A stretch of DNA of 60,000 nt from Bugula neritina. Its lineage: Eukaryota; Bryozoa; Gymnolaemata; Cheilostomatida; Bugulidae. Below, one piece after another: positions 1-14,200 of the stretch. Made by a program: the position numbers and the translations under genes. The stretch is from contig OZ037765.1 in the NCBI GenBank assembly GCA_964035545.1, forward strand, positions 25,044,504 through 25,104,503, read 5' to 3'. The notes under the pieces are model-generated. The model had not been told where the DNA came from. It made no database searches and worked only from the letters and a program-made list of their open reading frames with translations. Positions within the stretch are counted from its first letter, which is position 1; every line of letters begins with the position of its first letter.

Positions 1-1064
1 TTCAATCGATACAAACATCTGGACTCAACCACATAAAATAGCATCTATGGCTTCTAATGCTATGAACAACGCTGCTAAGCAAGTGGCAACTCGTCTAAAA
101 AAGATGAGATTGACATCTAATAAACCTTCCAGGCAGGTCATGTCGGATCAAGTCTCATCTCCTCACCAAGGTAACACAACATTTCCTTTATACATCTGAA
201 AACTTATTTTAATAAAAAATGTTATTTTTTTATAAAGTGAGTTTTACAGTTGTGTTTTGTGTAGTGTGTTTGTTGAATTGTTTCATAGTTTTATTATTTC
301 TTAATATTTCTGTTACAAAGTTTGGCTGCCGTATTGGTTGGTCTCAATCACATTTATATTTTGATATTGCAGAGTTTGAGATGTTTGATGATTTCAATGA
401 TAATGATGAGGAAGAAAATACAACTGACTCACATGACTTGATGGAGCATATAGACCAGTCACAGCCTTTACCCACAAATATTATAAAGACTCGGACTTTA
501 TCTGTTGGCTCTTTACCAGAGCTTAACATGTCGCCAGCTAATACCAGCAGTTTGAACAGTGACAACTTAGTCCATGGTGCAGATGAGCTCAGCAATTCTG
601 CGCCTCAATTGTTTCACGAAAACTCTGATTCCGTGACTGTGTCAGACGTTGAAACACTTGATGCTCATTACTTCAAGCAGGATCCTCACCCCACAGCTTC
701 TAACATTCAGGCATTGTATAGTTTTGATGGAATGCAACAGGCAAGAAGTGGTGAGCCACCGCACAATCAACAGGCTTCTAATGGGTTATTGAACAAGCCA
801 CCAAATGTTATTTCATTTACAGATGATAGCTTTAAGCAATATTCTATTGTCCTGCCTATGCATTCTACTTCAGGAGCTGTGAATCGGTCGCCATTATCAA
901 AATTAAAATCTGGATTGTCACAAGTCTCTCAACTCATTGGGAATCAAAACCAATCGCCTCACGCCAGGCGCAGAAAACAGGTTTTAGAAGCTCAATTGTC
1001 AGACAATACAATGAAGTCTTCCTTGCGATTTCAAAATTGTAACACAAATATTTTACTACTTTAA
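1..1064 (+). CDS. 3' end of an unidentified gene (two last coding exons)
   Basis: Two exons can be joined: 1-170 (reading frame starts at base 2, donor GTAACA at 171) and 373-1064 (acceptor TTGCAG at 367-372). They meet in phase 1 and run to a TAA at 1062-1064. The visible 287 or so residues are low-complexity and polar. A basic, probably helical stretch near the start (AAKQVATRLKKMR) is followed by an acidic run (FDDFNDNDEEE), then Ser/Asn/Gln-rich sequence, with a basic patch HARRRKQ near the end. I see no domain I can name. It looks like the disordered C-terminal tail of a larger protein whose folded part lies left of the window. AATAAA at 1480-1485 and 1641-1646 are possible poly(A) signals. 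Function unknown. Confidence 0.7.
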
Positions 1065-2187
1065 TTTATTTGGTAGTTGCATGGCTATTTATTTTTAGGA
1101 AATTTAGAGTTGATTAATAACGCTAATAATCCGCTCGTAATTTGTTCTACTTAAGTCTTAGATTTTACTAATTTATATGTAAATATTTGGTAATACTCTG
1201 GCTTATCAAATAATGTAAAATGGTCAATAATTTACCATTTATATAAAACTCAAGTAGCTTTAATATAAAATTATTATGTTTAAACTTATTCTGTTGCCAT
1301 TTATTAATATTTACCAAAGTAGTGTATTTATCACTTCAATTTGACTGCCATCTAAAAATATTCATTGCCAGCTTCAAATTTTATGTTATTTTTTATATAT
1401 TCATGTAAAATTATTTTGTAAGCTACAATCTATTTGCTCTCTGGAACCACATGGACGCTACTATTTACTAAAATTCATAAATAAATATTGTGCTCCAAAT
1501 TGATTCCTTTGGACAAACTTTACTTTATCTACTAGTAATGTTGATATCTCTGAGTAAGATGTATATGCTACACCTGTACCCAATTTGCTTTACAAAGATT
1601 CGAATTACTTATTGCAATGTTGATGCAGAAAATTAAGTACAATAAAGAAGATTGACAGCAATAGGTTATACAATTGTATAATATGTAAATACATACTATA
1701 AATACCTATACACTCATTTACACTATTTTCATATTACATGCATAAAATGAACAACTCAAGGCCATATAAATATCACTAGAAAGTAGAAATACAATTTTGT
1801 TTTTAAGCTACTGAAACTGATAATTATATTTTATGAAATAGAGGGGGGATGTAGGATGTAGCTGTTCATTTCAGCTGGAAGGAATAGTATAACGCTGAAA
1901 TAATAATTATTTAGTCTATGTTTGGTCGTACAACTCCTATAAAGCAGGCTGACTGAACGGTGTAGTATTTGCGACCTCACATACATCGGTAAATATTATA
2001 TTCACCCGATCGAGGATATGGGCTGGCTAGAGTAGTTATCAGCTAGTTCTAGCCTTGGTTGAGAATTCCGAGTTGACTTTGAGATGGGATTCCTTTGATT
2101 CAAAGTCATTGTGAAACTATAAATTATTTAATAAATAAAATCATTATTTCTCTTGATTAAGAAAGCCTTCTACTCTTGGAAAGGGTC
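1065..2187. other. Intergenic region: 3' UTR of the left gene, then upstream region of the NCAM-like gene
   Basis: I see no coding sequence here. The left part is AT-rich 3' UTR with candidate AATAAA signals at 1480-1485 and 1641-1646. The right part holds a 9-bp inverted repeat (TGACTTTGA near 2073 and TCAAAGTCA near 2100) and a TATAAA at 2118-2123, about 65 bp before the NCAM-like start codon. Confidence 0.5.
2118..2123 (+). promoter_or_regulatory. Candidate TATA box of the NCAM-like gene
   Basis: A perfect TATAAA lies about 65 bp before the ATG at 2188. If it is used, transcription would begin near 2150 and the 5' UTR would be about 40 nt. In AT-rich DNA such a match can arise by chance, so this rests on position alone. 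Confidence 0.3.
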
Positions 2188-2260
2188 ATGTTGTTTGTTG
2201 ATAAACTGGTGTTGTTTTTTAATCTGTTATGCTTCAACTTGCTCATCTATTCAACTTCAG
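2188..2260 (+). CDS. Signal-peptide exon of the NCAM-like gene (coding exon 1)
   Basis: This 73-bp exon encodes Met followed by a strongly hydrophobic stretch (LVLFFNLLCFNLLIY) and ends at an excellent donor, CAG|GTAGGT. It leaves phase 1, exactly what the next exon (acceptor TTTTCAG at 3141-3147) needs to make Asp. No other ATG between 1065 and 3147 that I checked gives a hydrophobic leader and a phase-1 donor. The residue after the leader begins DVVHAQ, a plausible mature end. RNA evidence is still lacking. Confidence 0.72.
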
Positions 2261-5200
2261 GTAGGTCAAATTGAAATTGAAATTAATATTATTTTTGTAG
2301 AAATAACTATAAGTATACGGGTCGTTTTAATATTAATATTTACTTAGTCCATATGATTATGATAATCATTATCATTGTGAGTGTGAGTATCATCATAAGT
2401 GTTACACTCACAGTAATCACTTTACTGTTACTGAGTCTAAACTCTAATGCCTCGCAATCTTACTCTCAGCCCTCAGGAGACGGAGTAAACTAACTAGTAG
2501 TAGTAAGGTTTGTTGACTGTGAGTTTGGCACTTACTTTCATTTTTCTCTTAGTGAGTTCTAGAAGCTTATCACTATTCTTAATAATTCACATAGATTATA
2601 AGTACTTAATAAAATGCACATTACTGGTGCAAATGAAACACGGAGTTAGAAAAATATGATGTATTTTTATGCTTTAATTAATTTGAACTTCATTTGCTTT
2701 TACAGTTTTAGCAATCGAAAGTAGTTGTCAATTGAAAGTGCAAGTACTAGTAGTACTAGTAGGTTAGTGATGGAGTCTAGTAGACTAGATAAATAGCTAG
2801 ATAGCAGGTCTAGTATTTGGTTTTGTTTCAGATATAGTAAATGATAATTAGTAAATAGTTACTTTTTTGTGTTGCTCAAAGTCAAATGTCAACTGATTTT
2901 ACTTATTTCAAATAAAAAATTTTTTGTTTTGTTTACAATAACATATTGTAGTGATTTTGTGGGGTGTTTATGAACGAAATTCTACCACAACATTTAAAAT
3001 TTTATGTTTCATGTATATCAGATTTCAAAACAGAATAAATAATTATTGTTTTATTAAAACAGTTTTGAGTTTTATGATATTTTCAAGACTGTAAATATAT
3101 AGATTATAATACATTGAACAAATGTGTAATAATTATGCTTTTTTCAGATGTTGTGCATGCTCAACTGCTTCAAGGTATACCGTCAACACGTGTCAAGCAA
3201 GTGGCTTATGGTAAGACTATTGCAGTCACTTGCTCCCCAGACTCCACAACAACGGCAATTGATTTGAAGTGGTACGGACCCAATCAATACTTTCCAGCTT
3301 CCAATGAAAAGTACCTAATAAAGTCAAAAGCGCTCATGCCACTGGAAGAAGATGGAAGTTCCTCTAGGTTAATATGGCGTAATTGTTGTGTGCAAATCAG
3401 GTTGTATAACTGGAATTGTGAAATTTAAGATGTTTAAAAACTTGTTTATTTTTTGCAGAATCTATACAGAGCCAAATGGTAACAGACTAAAGTTGATTAT
3501 ATCAGAAATACGATCTATTGATACTGGTACATATAATTGTACTGGAAAAGTTACCAATATTCCGTCATCGTGGAGCTTTGAGTTGCAAGCTTTTGGTAAG
3601 GTAGCAATTGTTTCATTTAAAGACTATTTAAAGTTTTTTCAGTTGAAGCAAAATTTATCAGTTGAGCTAAACAAAAAACTGTTTTTTGTTGGTGTATGTA
3701 TGTCTGTTATTCTCAAAATTATTCTGCTAGTAGGTCTAGTGAATTAATCTGTTAGTCACTTGTTTTAGAAACAAATTTGCCCTGTCTTCGAAATGGCTGC
3801 TAATTCAAGCAAGTGATATTCTTAGATTATTGCGAGCTAAATATTTGCTCTACTTTTTGACTTGAATGTTGAATTACTGTATATCTCCTTCAATTCAACT
3901 TATATTTGAATTTTTTATTCAAGTTGGACTAAATGTCGAAGCCGATGGTCAACAGATTCTTGTCCATGGAGAGAACTCAAAAATACACTGTAGTGTTACT
4001 GCGCAGCCACCCCCTGAAACTTCATGGTACTTCAACAACAACTATATTGATACTCAAGGTATAAGATTCATACTGCCATGTAATTTAGCCACTTGTGATA
4101 TCACTTATATTGTATTCCTCGATCATGCCATAAAAATAAAAAAGTTGTTTTCTATAGTTTTTAAACCCTATTCAGTTGCAACTTGTGTTTTATATCTAGT
4201 ATTGTAAGAACCGAAAAATTATTGATCTACTGAAACTGCTAATAGCCTACTATTATCCAACATTCAATCAATTTACAGCACATATGGATAGATTTGAGTA
4301 GACAATGTGATCTATTCAACTTGAAGTGTAAGTGTGTCTCTAGACTCTAGAGGATGACAAATATTTCATATCCCTGGCATGCCTATTGAACTTTGCATCT
4401 TGTATCTGCTGGTCCTTACTGTCAACATCTCCACTCTATCATACTTTAGGTTGTACTATCATACTAATATAACTTGCTAACACTCTAAGGTTATCACAGT
4501 TGAAGCTCCTACTGTTTAGTTTTATTTTATACTTATGACAAATAATACAAAAGTATCATTGTACTCATTGCATGCTCACATGTATGATAGTAATCTATGC
4601 TTTAGAGTTTAGAGTTTGGCAGTAAACAGAGTAATAAATAACCTGTGTACAAAATGCTTGCTTGCTCCATAGTTTATGAAACTAAATTTACTTTCAGTGT
4701 ATTCCCCTATTGAAACTTTATTGTATATTCAAGATGCATTCATAATGTTTTATTTAAAAAAGTAGTTTCCATTCCACTTCACATCAAAGAGAGTTCAAGT
4801 TAATGAAAGTATGTTGCAAACTGACAAAAATTAAACCATGGAAAAATTTCAAACTAGATAGTAAACCTTGTTCAACGTGACTCAAATTTAAAATCAATTT
4901 AGCAGAATTTTTTTAGTGTAGCTAATATCAACCTCGCATGACAGCTACTCATGATTTTGTGTGAAGTTGTTTAAATAAGAGAAAATTAAAAAGTAGAGCT
5001 ACAATTATACTGATAGTTAACGTTTTTATTCCCTGGTAAGTTCAGCATGAGCATTTTTATCATAGCAAAACAAAAAGTGCATGGCTTCTAAATCACCTAA
5101 TATTTGTAATCTAACTTTTTGTCAAAGTAAAACCTGCTTAGTAGCACTTAATATTAGGGTTAACCATTGAAGTTAGAAACCATACCGGAATTATATACAA

Positions 5201-8200
5201 GTCAAACTGAGGCCGAGACTTTGATGTGATTCTGGTGGCAGTTTGAAAAATTCTAAAAGATTCTCCATTGTAGACACTGTATATTTATTTATATATACTC
5301 ATCATTAGTGGCCGCATCCAAGTTTCTACTTGCCTAATTTTAAGGTTTTCGCGATTTTCATTGTTCACTGTTCAATACTAAAGCCGCGCAGTGTATGTTG
5401 CAGCCTCTTCAAGATATGAAGTAGTTACAGACGGTCTCATAGTGTATGGGGTTGGCTTTGGTGACAATGGAACATACGAGTGTCAGGGTACTGAACTGAC
5501 CACAGGTGATACAGACAAAAAGCGCATCACTGTGAAAGTTGTTAGTAAGTTATTCTGCATCTAACTATTGTGTACATCTTTACTGCAGATAGATTACACT
5601 AATATAGATTAGTTATTGATCGTGTACTAGTTGCACTGCTTATTTTCTCCTTCACTGTAGCTTGTCTTATGTGATAGTATATATGTTCTTACCAGCCACC
5701 ATTTTTCATGCATATGCAGTGCTATATGTTTTTTTAGTTGCTGTTTTCTTTACATTTTATCTCAGGATTACTTTAAGGGAAATAATTATGTTTCATTCAG
5801 TTACAATATTCTCTGTTTTAGTGGTTTGGTGTTTTTTGCTTTTGAACTTGAAGTCACATAAATTTAACAAAATTTACTCATCCTATGGTGTTTAGAAGTG
5901 GTTGTATTATTGTGCTCATGTAATTTTGTAGCTCGTCCAGTGATGGCTGTAGCACCTGTTAATACAACTGGCGTGCAGTCTCGAGATGCTCAAATCCTGT
6001 GTAGTGTTAGCTCTGTGCCCCCACCCACATATAGATGGTACTTGGTAAGTAGGCTAAATATCTCCCATGATTAGTCAACAGCATATACATTGGCCTGCAG
6101 GTAGACTCTTCTACTAAATTTTATGCTAAATAAAAGCTGCAATTACTGTACTATGAAAGTTGAGATGCAATTACAGAAGCAATTGCAAATGATTCAGGGA
6201 AACTCTATGGATTATGGAGCTGAAGTGGGAACAATAGCAGATCATAATCGATATCGTCCATCATCAACAGATGGCACTCTGACAATAACAAATGTGCAGT
6301 TGGGAGATGAGAAGTGGTACTGGTGTGAAGGTCGGAATGAGGCTGACAACGTTTTTGGCAAAGCTTTCTTTGAAGTTCAAAGTAAGAAAATATGTCCCTC
6401 AGATGACTGAAAGCTTGTATTAGATCATTGGAATCTGTTGATGTGGGCAGTCTACATATATTTTCAGTTCAAACATGCTTCTTCAAGTAACTTCTGTTAT
6501 TTATGAGTAATATAATCTGTTGAACAGTCAGTGTCATTAGTGGCCATCATTTTTTTTAGTGATTCCAACATTTGAAAGAAGTTTAAATTTAAACAACACT
6601 GAGACTCGTGAGGGCAACAAAGCAATAATGATATGTCAGTGTGAGGCCAAACCAAACCCTAAGATGAGATTCCATCGAGTTGGCTATGCTGCGCCTTATG
6701 TCAATGGTGTTCAACCCGTAAGTTTCAAGCCTTAGCCCTATTGGCATATCAGAACATGTATATGTGTATATTATATGCAATACAAGTACATATTCTTAGT
6801 TTTGTATTCATTGTGTAGTATAGATACTTGGTAGTATTTTTAAAGAAATTGATGAGTGATAATTTATAGGTAGAAATAGTAAATATCATTTGGGTCTTTG
6901 TGTAAAGGAGAGAAAAGGAGTCATATTTCATCTCAAGCTGCGCTGTGTATTCTTTCGTTCACAATTATACACTAGTGTCTTTTAATTTAATGAATTTCTT
7001 CTTTAAATGTAAATGACTGTGAATTTTCATACTGGTTTTACAGTTGAAACTTAGAAATTTTTATCACCGTTATATACGACTCATTTTATGAAGAACAAAA
7101 GTGCAAACTGTATGCCTCATCACGCAGTCTTGTGTACTTTCAATAAACATGGCTGACTGAGTCAACTCTACTGTGAATTCAAGTACTGGTGTGCCGTGTC
7201 TGTTAGTTATTGAGAAAGTGTTGCATTTTAATTGTGTATTTATTTTTTGTAGAATGATTCGAGAATTAACATTTATGAGAAATCATCAGCTGCTTCTCAT
7301 GAGAATCAAGAAATAATACCACAGGAAGTGGTGATTGAGATTGAGAACACAAATCCTAATGATACAGCCAACTATACTTGCATAGCAGAAAACTCAGCTG
7401 GCAGAAATGAAACTACAATGATTATAATTATTCAGCGTAAGTTGTTCTGAAATTACCCACATCAATAATGCGTTTAACCAATAAAACAATACAATTGTGC
7501 ATAATCAATATGTATGTATATGAACATTAATATGATTTAACACACAGGAATTTATTTATTCATCTCATAAATATATGAAGTTTATACAAGGACCTGCCTA
7601 ACCAGCTGGTGTGATTAATCCATGAATGTTGCTTTTGTTAAAACATAAGTGGGCTGATTAAAAAAGAAATATTGAATAGGTCTTAGTATGCTAAATGCCT
7701 GCTTTATAAAGATGAGAAGTTTTACTATATTTTCTAGTTGATCTCACTTAAACTTGCCAAGTGTATAAATTGTTTGCAGTTTACATCTAACCTGATCGCA
7801 AGTGGAATTTTGCTTAAATATAATAATAGTCTTATATGCATATATTTGAATGTGATGTGTGGAGTGACCATTAAGAACCATCCTTTCTGCATACGTAACA
7901 CTTATATATTGTAGTTGCTATCTCTAATTGAAGTGGATGTTTCAAGTTTATTGCATGTATTAATGTGCATATCTTCTTTGAAAAAACTGCACCTGTGTGT
8001 TTGTATTTTAGATGAACCAAATTTTGATCTAACTCCACCATCTCTCCTCACCCAGTGCATATGGGAGGAGCACCCTAGGAATGTCACCGTCCTTCTATCA
8101 GGATTCCCTCAGCCGAGTGTCTCCTGGGCCAGAAGTGATGGCAAACAGATCTCTCCGGATCAGACCGCCTTCAAACAGTACTTTGAGCCTTACTGGGAAA

Positions 8201-11200
8201 ATGGCAGACGTGATGAGTGGATGGCAAACTTAGAGGTCTGTGGTCTCCTCACACTGGATATGTTATGCGGTTTGCGGAAGTGCAAAAAGAAAGAACTTGT
8301 ATATTCATTGGAATATATCCTTTAGTATTACAAACCGTATTTTAATGACGTGTAAGTCGTTTTTTATTTCATTGCAGATTAACTGGGAGGTAACTAAAGG
8401 AGGCATTCAAGGACAATATAATCCAGTTGGAAATTATTTCCCTAAGGCTTCTAATAACTTGGGTGCAGTAGATTTTACTATCAATGTGGTAGAGGCACAA
8501 CTTCCTGGCCGGGTTGGTGGTTTAAATGTCACCACCAAGACTGCCCAGTCTATCACACTTTTCGCTCGTCCACCTGTGGAAGAGAATTGCATTCCAGTTA
8601 TTGGATTTGAAATCATGTACAAGTTACATGGCACCAATGATGTCCACCAAATTGCGCTGTTTCCTCTAGGTTGGTTTTATTTTTGTGAATTGTTTCGTCA
8701 TGATCGACATTGCCATATTTTAAAGCTGAGGATCGCATCTGTAGTGTCAAATAATGTTTGATTCAGTTTATGCATTCGTACTCTCTGTGTTTTTGTGCCA
8801 GTACTAGTCGTGACTATATAACATGTATGCTCAATACGGTGTGTCACGCAATCCCTTTGCGTCCTCTTGAAGACCTTCTGCTGAAGAATTGATCTAAATG
8901 ACTTGTTTGTTACAGATGCAGGATCGAGCATGAAGATAGATAATTTAAAATCAGGCTCGTCATATTCAGTGTTGGTTTATGCGAGAAATGAGAGAGGCAG
9001 GGGAGAGTATCCCAATTCTAAGATAATAGAGACTCTGCAATCTAGTAAGTGTGTCAATCTCTCCGGGAATATGGTGCATATGTGTGCAGCTGTATCATGT
9101 AATCAGTATACCAGTTTACAAGTCTGTGTAATTCTTGCGTTCAAGTGAATTTTTCTAAATGGACAGGGGGGAGGGATTTTTGTCATGATATTTCTTGACT
9201 CCGAAAACTGAAATCGTGTCAGTAAAAACATTAACAAATAATTTTTTAACACAAACTACATAACCATAAACCTGAGTGTAAATACTTTTCAACAGAGCTG
9301 GGGTGATCTTAACTATCATATGCAGAATGTACTTGCATGTGGAAGTTCTGTTTTATTATGAAATTATCACAAATGAAGTGCAATAATCACATTTCATATC
9401 TTGCTTTATGGTTGAATGAAAAATATTGAAAATTTTAACCACATGTAGGGTTCACATGTTATTACTCCATTTTGTCTCCTTACAGTTTTTGCATACATAG
9501 GCATATTTAAATGATCTGACCAAATTAGACAACTCAGTTATATTTTAACTAGATGGTCAATTTTTGAAACTCCTTTGTGATGCTGTAATATAACTATTCC
9601 AATTTGTTCATTTTAGCTGTACCTGAAGTTGTTTCAATAACATCGTCTACAGAGTCTCTGTCCAACGTCAGTCACCAAGTGGTGTGGGAGATGCCCCTTG
9701 ATGGTGGTGAACCCATCACCCAGTACCTTGTTAGCTGGCGGGAGGTAAAACTGTCTAATCAAATACTAATAGTATAACACAGTTACCCTTGTATATGGGA
9801 TCACACATGCTGTTATAGTTTTACCTCTTTCTAATCACAATGTTAGTTTCTGGGACTGCTATCGGATGTTTCCACTTGTATAAGTTGTATAAGTTGTATT
9901 TCCTTGATCCTGGTTGTATGTTCTGTTTCATACACAATCACACGATGGAATAAGATTCCTTATGTTTTTCTTATAAGCAAACCAAATACATCTGAAAGGA
10001 ACCTTTAGACTTGTTTTAGACTTAGGATTAGCTTCTCGCATTGTTTGTGTTCACTCGCCATAACCAACCCTTTTACTGCTTGACTACACTGTATTTCATC
10101 ATCATGATTCTGCTTAAACTAAAACCATAAATTAGGAAAGTTGAGTTAATTTATATTTATAACTAGTTTTAAAATGCATATTGTCTAGAAAATAGTTTCT
10201 AGCATTGACAATTTGAAATATATGTCAATAAAGCATAGCTTTAGTGAGTTCCAATATGTTTATACTAAAAGTAAATATATGGGAATATATTCTCATTTTA
10301 CAAAAGCAAGTTTGATTTAGATTGTTAATCAAATTTACATCCGCTCTATACAGTACTTAACTTGCAATATCTGCCCTTTTGAAGCTCATTAGGTGGACAA
10401 TAGATGTTAAATGCCATCTTTTAATAAGGTAAACCACAATTTTGTTACAACACATACATAAATTAAAAAGATAGCTCTATTAACCTTTTTTTTCAAAGTT
10501 TTTTGTTATAATCTCTGGCAATAATTTAATTTGTAATATCTGCTTATATATTTTATTATAAAATCCATAATTATATTGTTATGTACACCACACCTGCCAG
10601 CCTATACTCTATACCTACACTACACCCAACCATTTAGAGCTTACAGATGATCTAACAATCAGTTCCTCCCATCATAATTATTAGCTTTCTTGAGAATGGG
10701 CTAGGGCAGGGTAGTTCTAGGATCTTGTTGGTGTAATTTTATAGAATTGTGGGAAGTTTTCTAGAACAATGTATTTCATCATGCTTTGTTGTATATTTCA
10801 AAATAGTAAGCAACATATGTGCAGTTTCTATGTTATTCACAACATATGATGTTATTCAAAGCACACATTCTACCTCCGCTGATAAGATAGTATGTTTTCC
10901 TTGTAAAATCTATGGACATGACTACAGCCACATCGCATACCTGGGGTTATCTAGCTCTTAGTTCCCCATGATTAGGCATTATAATAAATATGATATTTCT
11001 GCTTATTCATGTGCTCATTCAGTGCTCTCCATTATTTCATGGTCTGAATAATTTGGAATAGAGGCTTATGATTGGCCCGTGTGTTGATGGTTGTAGGTTG
11101 GAGCAACGGTTTGGAATAGCAGAGAGATATCAAGTGGTTCCCTCTGGTGGACAATTCCTAACCTCCAGCCCGATACAACGTATGAGGTGATGGTGCAAGC

Positions 11201-14200
11201 CAGGAATAGGAAAGGGTTGTCTGCTAAACCTAATCCTCCCAGTACATTCCGCACACGCCCAGGTATCACTACTAGTTAATACAGAACCCAAGGCATGGCT
11301 CACTACTTAACCCTATTTCATGCACCTTTCTTACTAACAATCACATTAACATTGCTTTACTTTTTTGAAAATTTAGTTTTCTTTGACAAAAAAATTCCCA
11401 ATATCAACAATAAATAGTAACTGCTATTAAAAATCGTGCAAAGTTGTAATTAACAAAAGTAAATTATACTAATATATAATATTTTCTCAATAACTAATAA
11501 CCGATTGAACATCTTGAGATATTTATGGTTAAAACAAAGTTTAAAAGTCGGGCTACTTTACAGTCACATTGCCACTGGGCACTTTTTATTTTCCTATTAC
11601 AGCTTGTCTTAATTTGAATCTAATAAATTGTGGGTGGGGGGGGGGATGCTGATTTTTGGTATGATGGTTTATTTCAAGAATTTGGTGCAATGTAATGACA
11701 ATGGAGGATGTTGAAGGTATGGAATCAGAATTAGACATGTTCATCATTACAGTGATAGTATCTGTAAGCATTCTAAAAAGTGATGAAGTAATGATTGTTA
11801 TAGCAGGATATCTTTCCTTATTAATCACCTAATCAAGTTCCAAACATTTTTGTAACATAACCTACCAGTTCACAAAGTTCCTAGCAACTACTTTTTGTCA
11901 TTACTAGTATTTTTCTCCATTTTTTATATAAAAAATCATTGAAAACATTACAATTTGCCATTTTTTATTACAATGTTGCCTTCTCTACTCTCTAATTTTG
12001 TCAGGCTGTAAACAGGAATATTATTTTTCTTGAAATGCAGATATTAAAAGTTGTAATAAGCAGTAAGTTTGTTTTGGTTCCTGTTCTCACTCTCGTTCAA
12101 ACTGTTACTATTTGTTTATGATTTCAATTTTTGTGTTGAATTTTACTAACACTTAACAATAGATAAACTAATTAATTTGTAGTAACATTTATTGCCAGTT
12201 CAAGGATATAGGTATTAAAAGTTTGAAGTTTTCAAATGTATTTCTTCTTATGAAGATGTTATTGTGTGGTAACAAGTTGTCAGTCTAATAAGGAAAGAGA
12301 CTCTTCAGCCTACAGGAACTGTTGAGCTGTCCACCCAGCAGCTATCAGTTCATTTTTCCTCTATTGCAATTTAAGGAAGTAATTTTAGTAGAGACTATTT
12401 CCTGCATGTTACTGTGCTCACTGAACTCATGATTAAGCAAATGCGTTTACTAGTTGCTAGTCAAGAATTTTATTAACCTTAAAAAACCTAAGCTCTAGCA
12501 GTTTCAGTTTTGGGGTGAATTTTAGTTATTTTTCTCTTTTCTAATAGACTTTTCCTAGTAGATAAAAGAGATATTCCAGTTCCTTTATTGAACTCAAATT
12601 ATGACAGTTTGTGACCAGGTTGTGCCTTGCCCGCAGCAATCATACTAGTCAATTCAACAATTATTCCGCCAGCTACTGTACCATATCTCCATGTTGTAGT
12701 ACAAGTTCTTGCTACCATGTGGTTTCCTCTAGCACTTGACTCATGTGATTGTGTAGCAGCATTCTATGTATTATACCATGTTGAGAAGGTAGATTGTCTC
12801 TTCTCACCTGCTCTTATTCCAGTTCTGTGCTAATGTGTCTACCATATAGTCATCTCTCTCAACCTGGCCATCATAGGCCTCTTACTAAATGGAGCAAAGC
12901 TGTACAGAGTTTTATTATAGGAAAAATGTTTAAAACTTGATCGACATTTTACAAAAGGAATTGGGTATTGTCATCTGCACACTTTGATCAATGTGAAACT
13001 GTTCACGTTTTTCTAATTTTAGGTCATGACTATTTAAGCGTGGTATGAACATTATTTCACAAGTATTTTGTTCCCCAAACGTAGAGAAATTATGAGTTAT
13101 AAAACTTATTTATACTCAAACAAAAATGGTTTATGTTACAGTTCTTCTTGGGCAAGTTATTGCTGATTATAGCATAAACAACTTGCTTATGCTTAGTGGT
13201 GTAATATTGCATCACCTGAGGTCATTAGCTGTTGCTGATGTCACCATGCCTACACGTACACATGATTTACACAGTGTGCAAGTATAACTGTAGCACTAGT
13301 ACGACTTGGAATATTCTATCAGACCATGATTGTGTCAACAATGACATAGCTAAATGTATGCTAGGCTCTGCAATGGATGCTACCCAAAACTTTAGTTCTA
13401 CTTCAACTAAATATTCTAATTTTTCATACAACAGGCCCCTATTCAGTTTTAAGAGTATTTTGTGTAGGTTGGTTTTTGGCTGATGAAATGTGGTTTATGC
13501 ACAACCAGCAGTGTGCTATTAATCACGTAGCCTGTGTTATAGACTTCTCATGCTTTTGAATGACTCTCCAACTCAACTGCCCAAAATAATTGGCAGTCAT
13601 GTTTTTATAACTGAGATTTTTAAAGTCATAGAAGTATGGACTGCCTGAAGTAAATTTTTTCAGTGATGCTACTTGTGACTTGCAAGTTATGGAGAATTTC
13701 CTGCCATTGTTTTTAGCTATGCAAGCATATAGAAGGTGCAGGCAGAAACGATAAGCTATTACTGATGAACTGCGGTTTCTATGTAGAAATTTGTACCATC
13801 ATTCAAGTTTTATGTTTTCAGAATTGCATCGTCAGTATTTATATAGCTAGCTCATGTTGTATCAACACAATTTAACTCTTAAACCATTAAAAGAGATAAA
13901 TTATCGTTCTTAGCTCTGACTGCCTACAAAAGCTATGAATACTTATGTGAAAATACTGATCCATTAGAATTAAACAGCCTACTTGGATGGAAAGTGCATT
14001 TTTATTTCTGCAAGCTTAAAATATATACAGCAGATTATAGCATACACTAGTCATGTAGGTATTTACTGAATGTCATTGAATTTCTAACTGGTGCATCCTA
14101 TCACTTGGTAGGTGACACCAATGTTGGTTATTCACAGCAGACGGGTCACTTGCATTTGTGTAATCAACTAATAACCTTGAATCATTAGACTGGGATCTTA

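Noticed and set aside
2153-2347. Hydrophobic open frame as the NCAM-like signal exon in its own frame
   Set aside because: It has no ATG and would reach the 2261 donor in phase 0, but the next exon needs phase 1. The overlapping frame from the ATG at 2188 fits instead.
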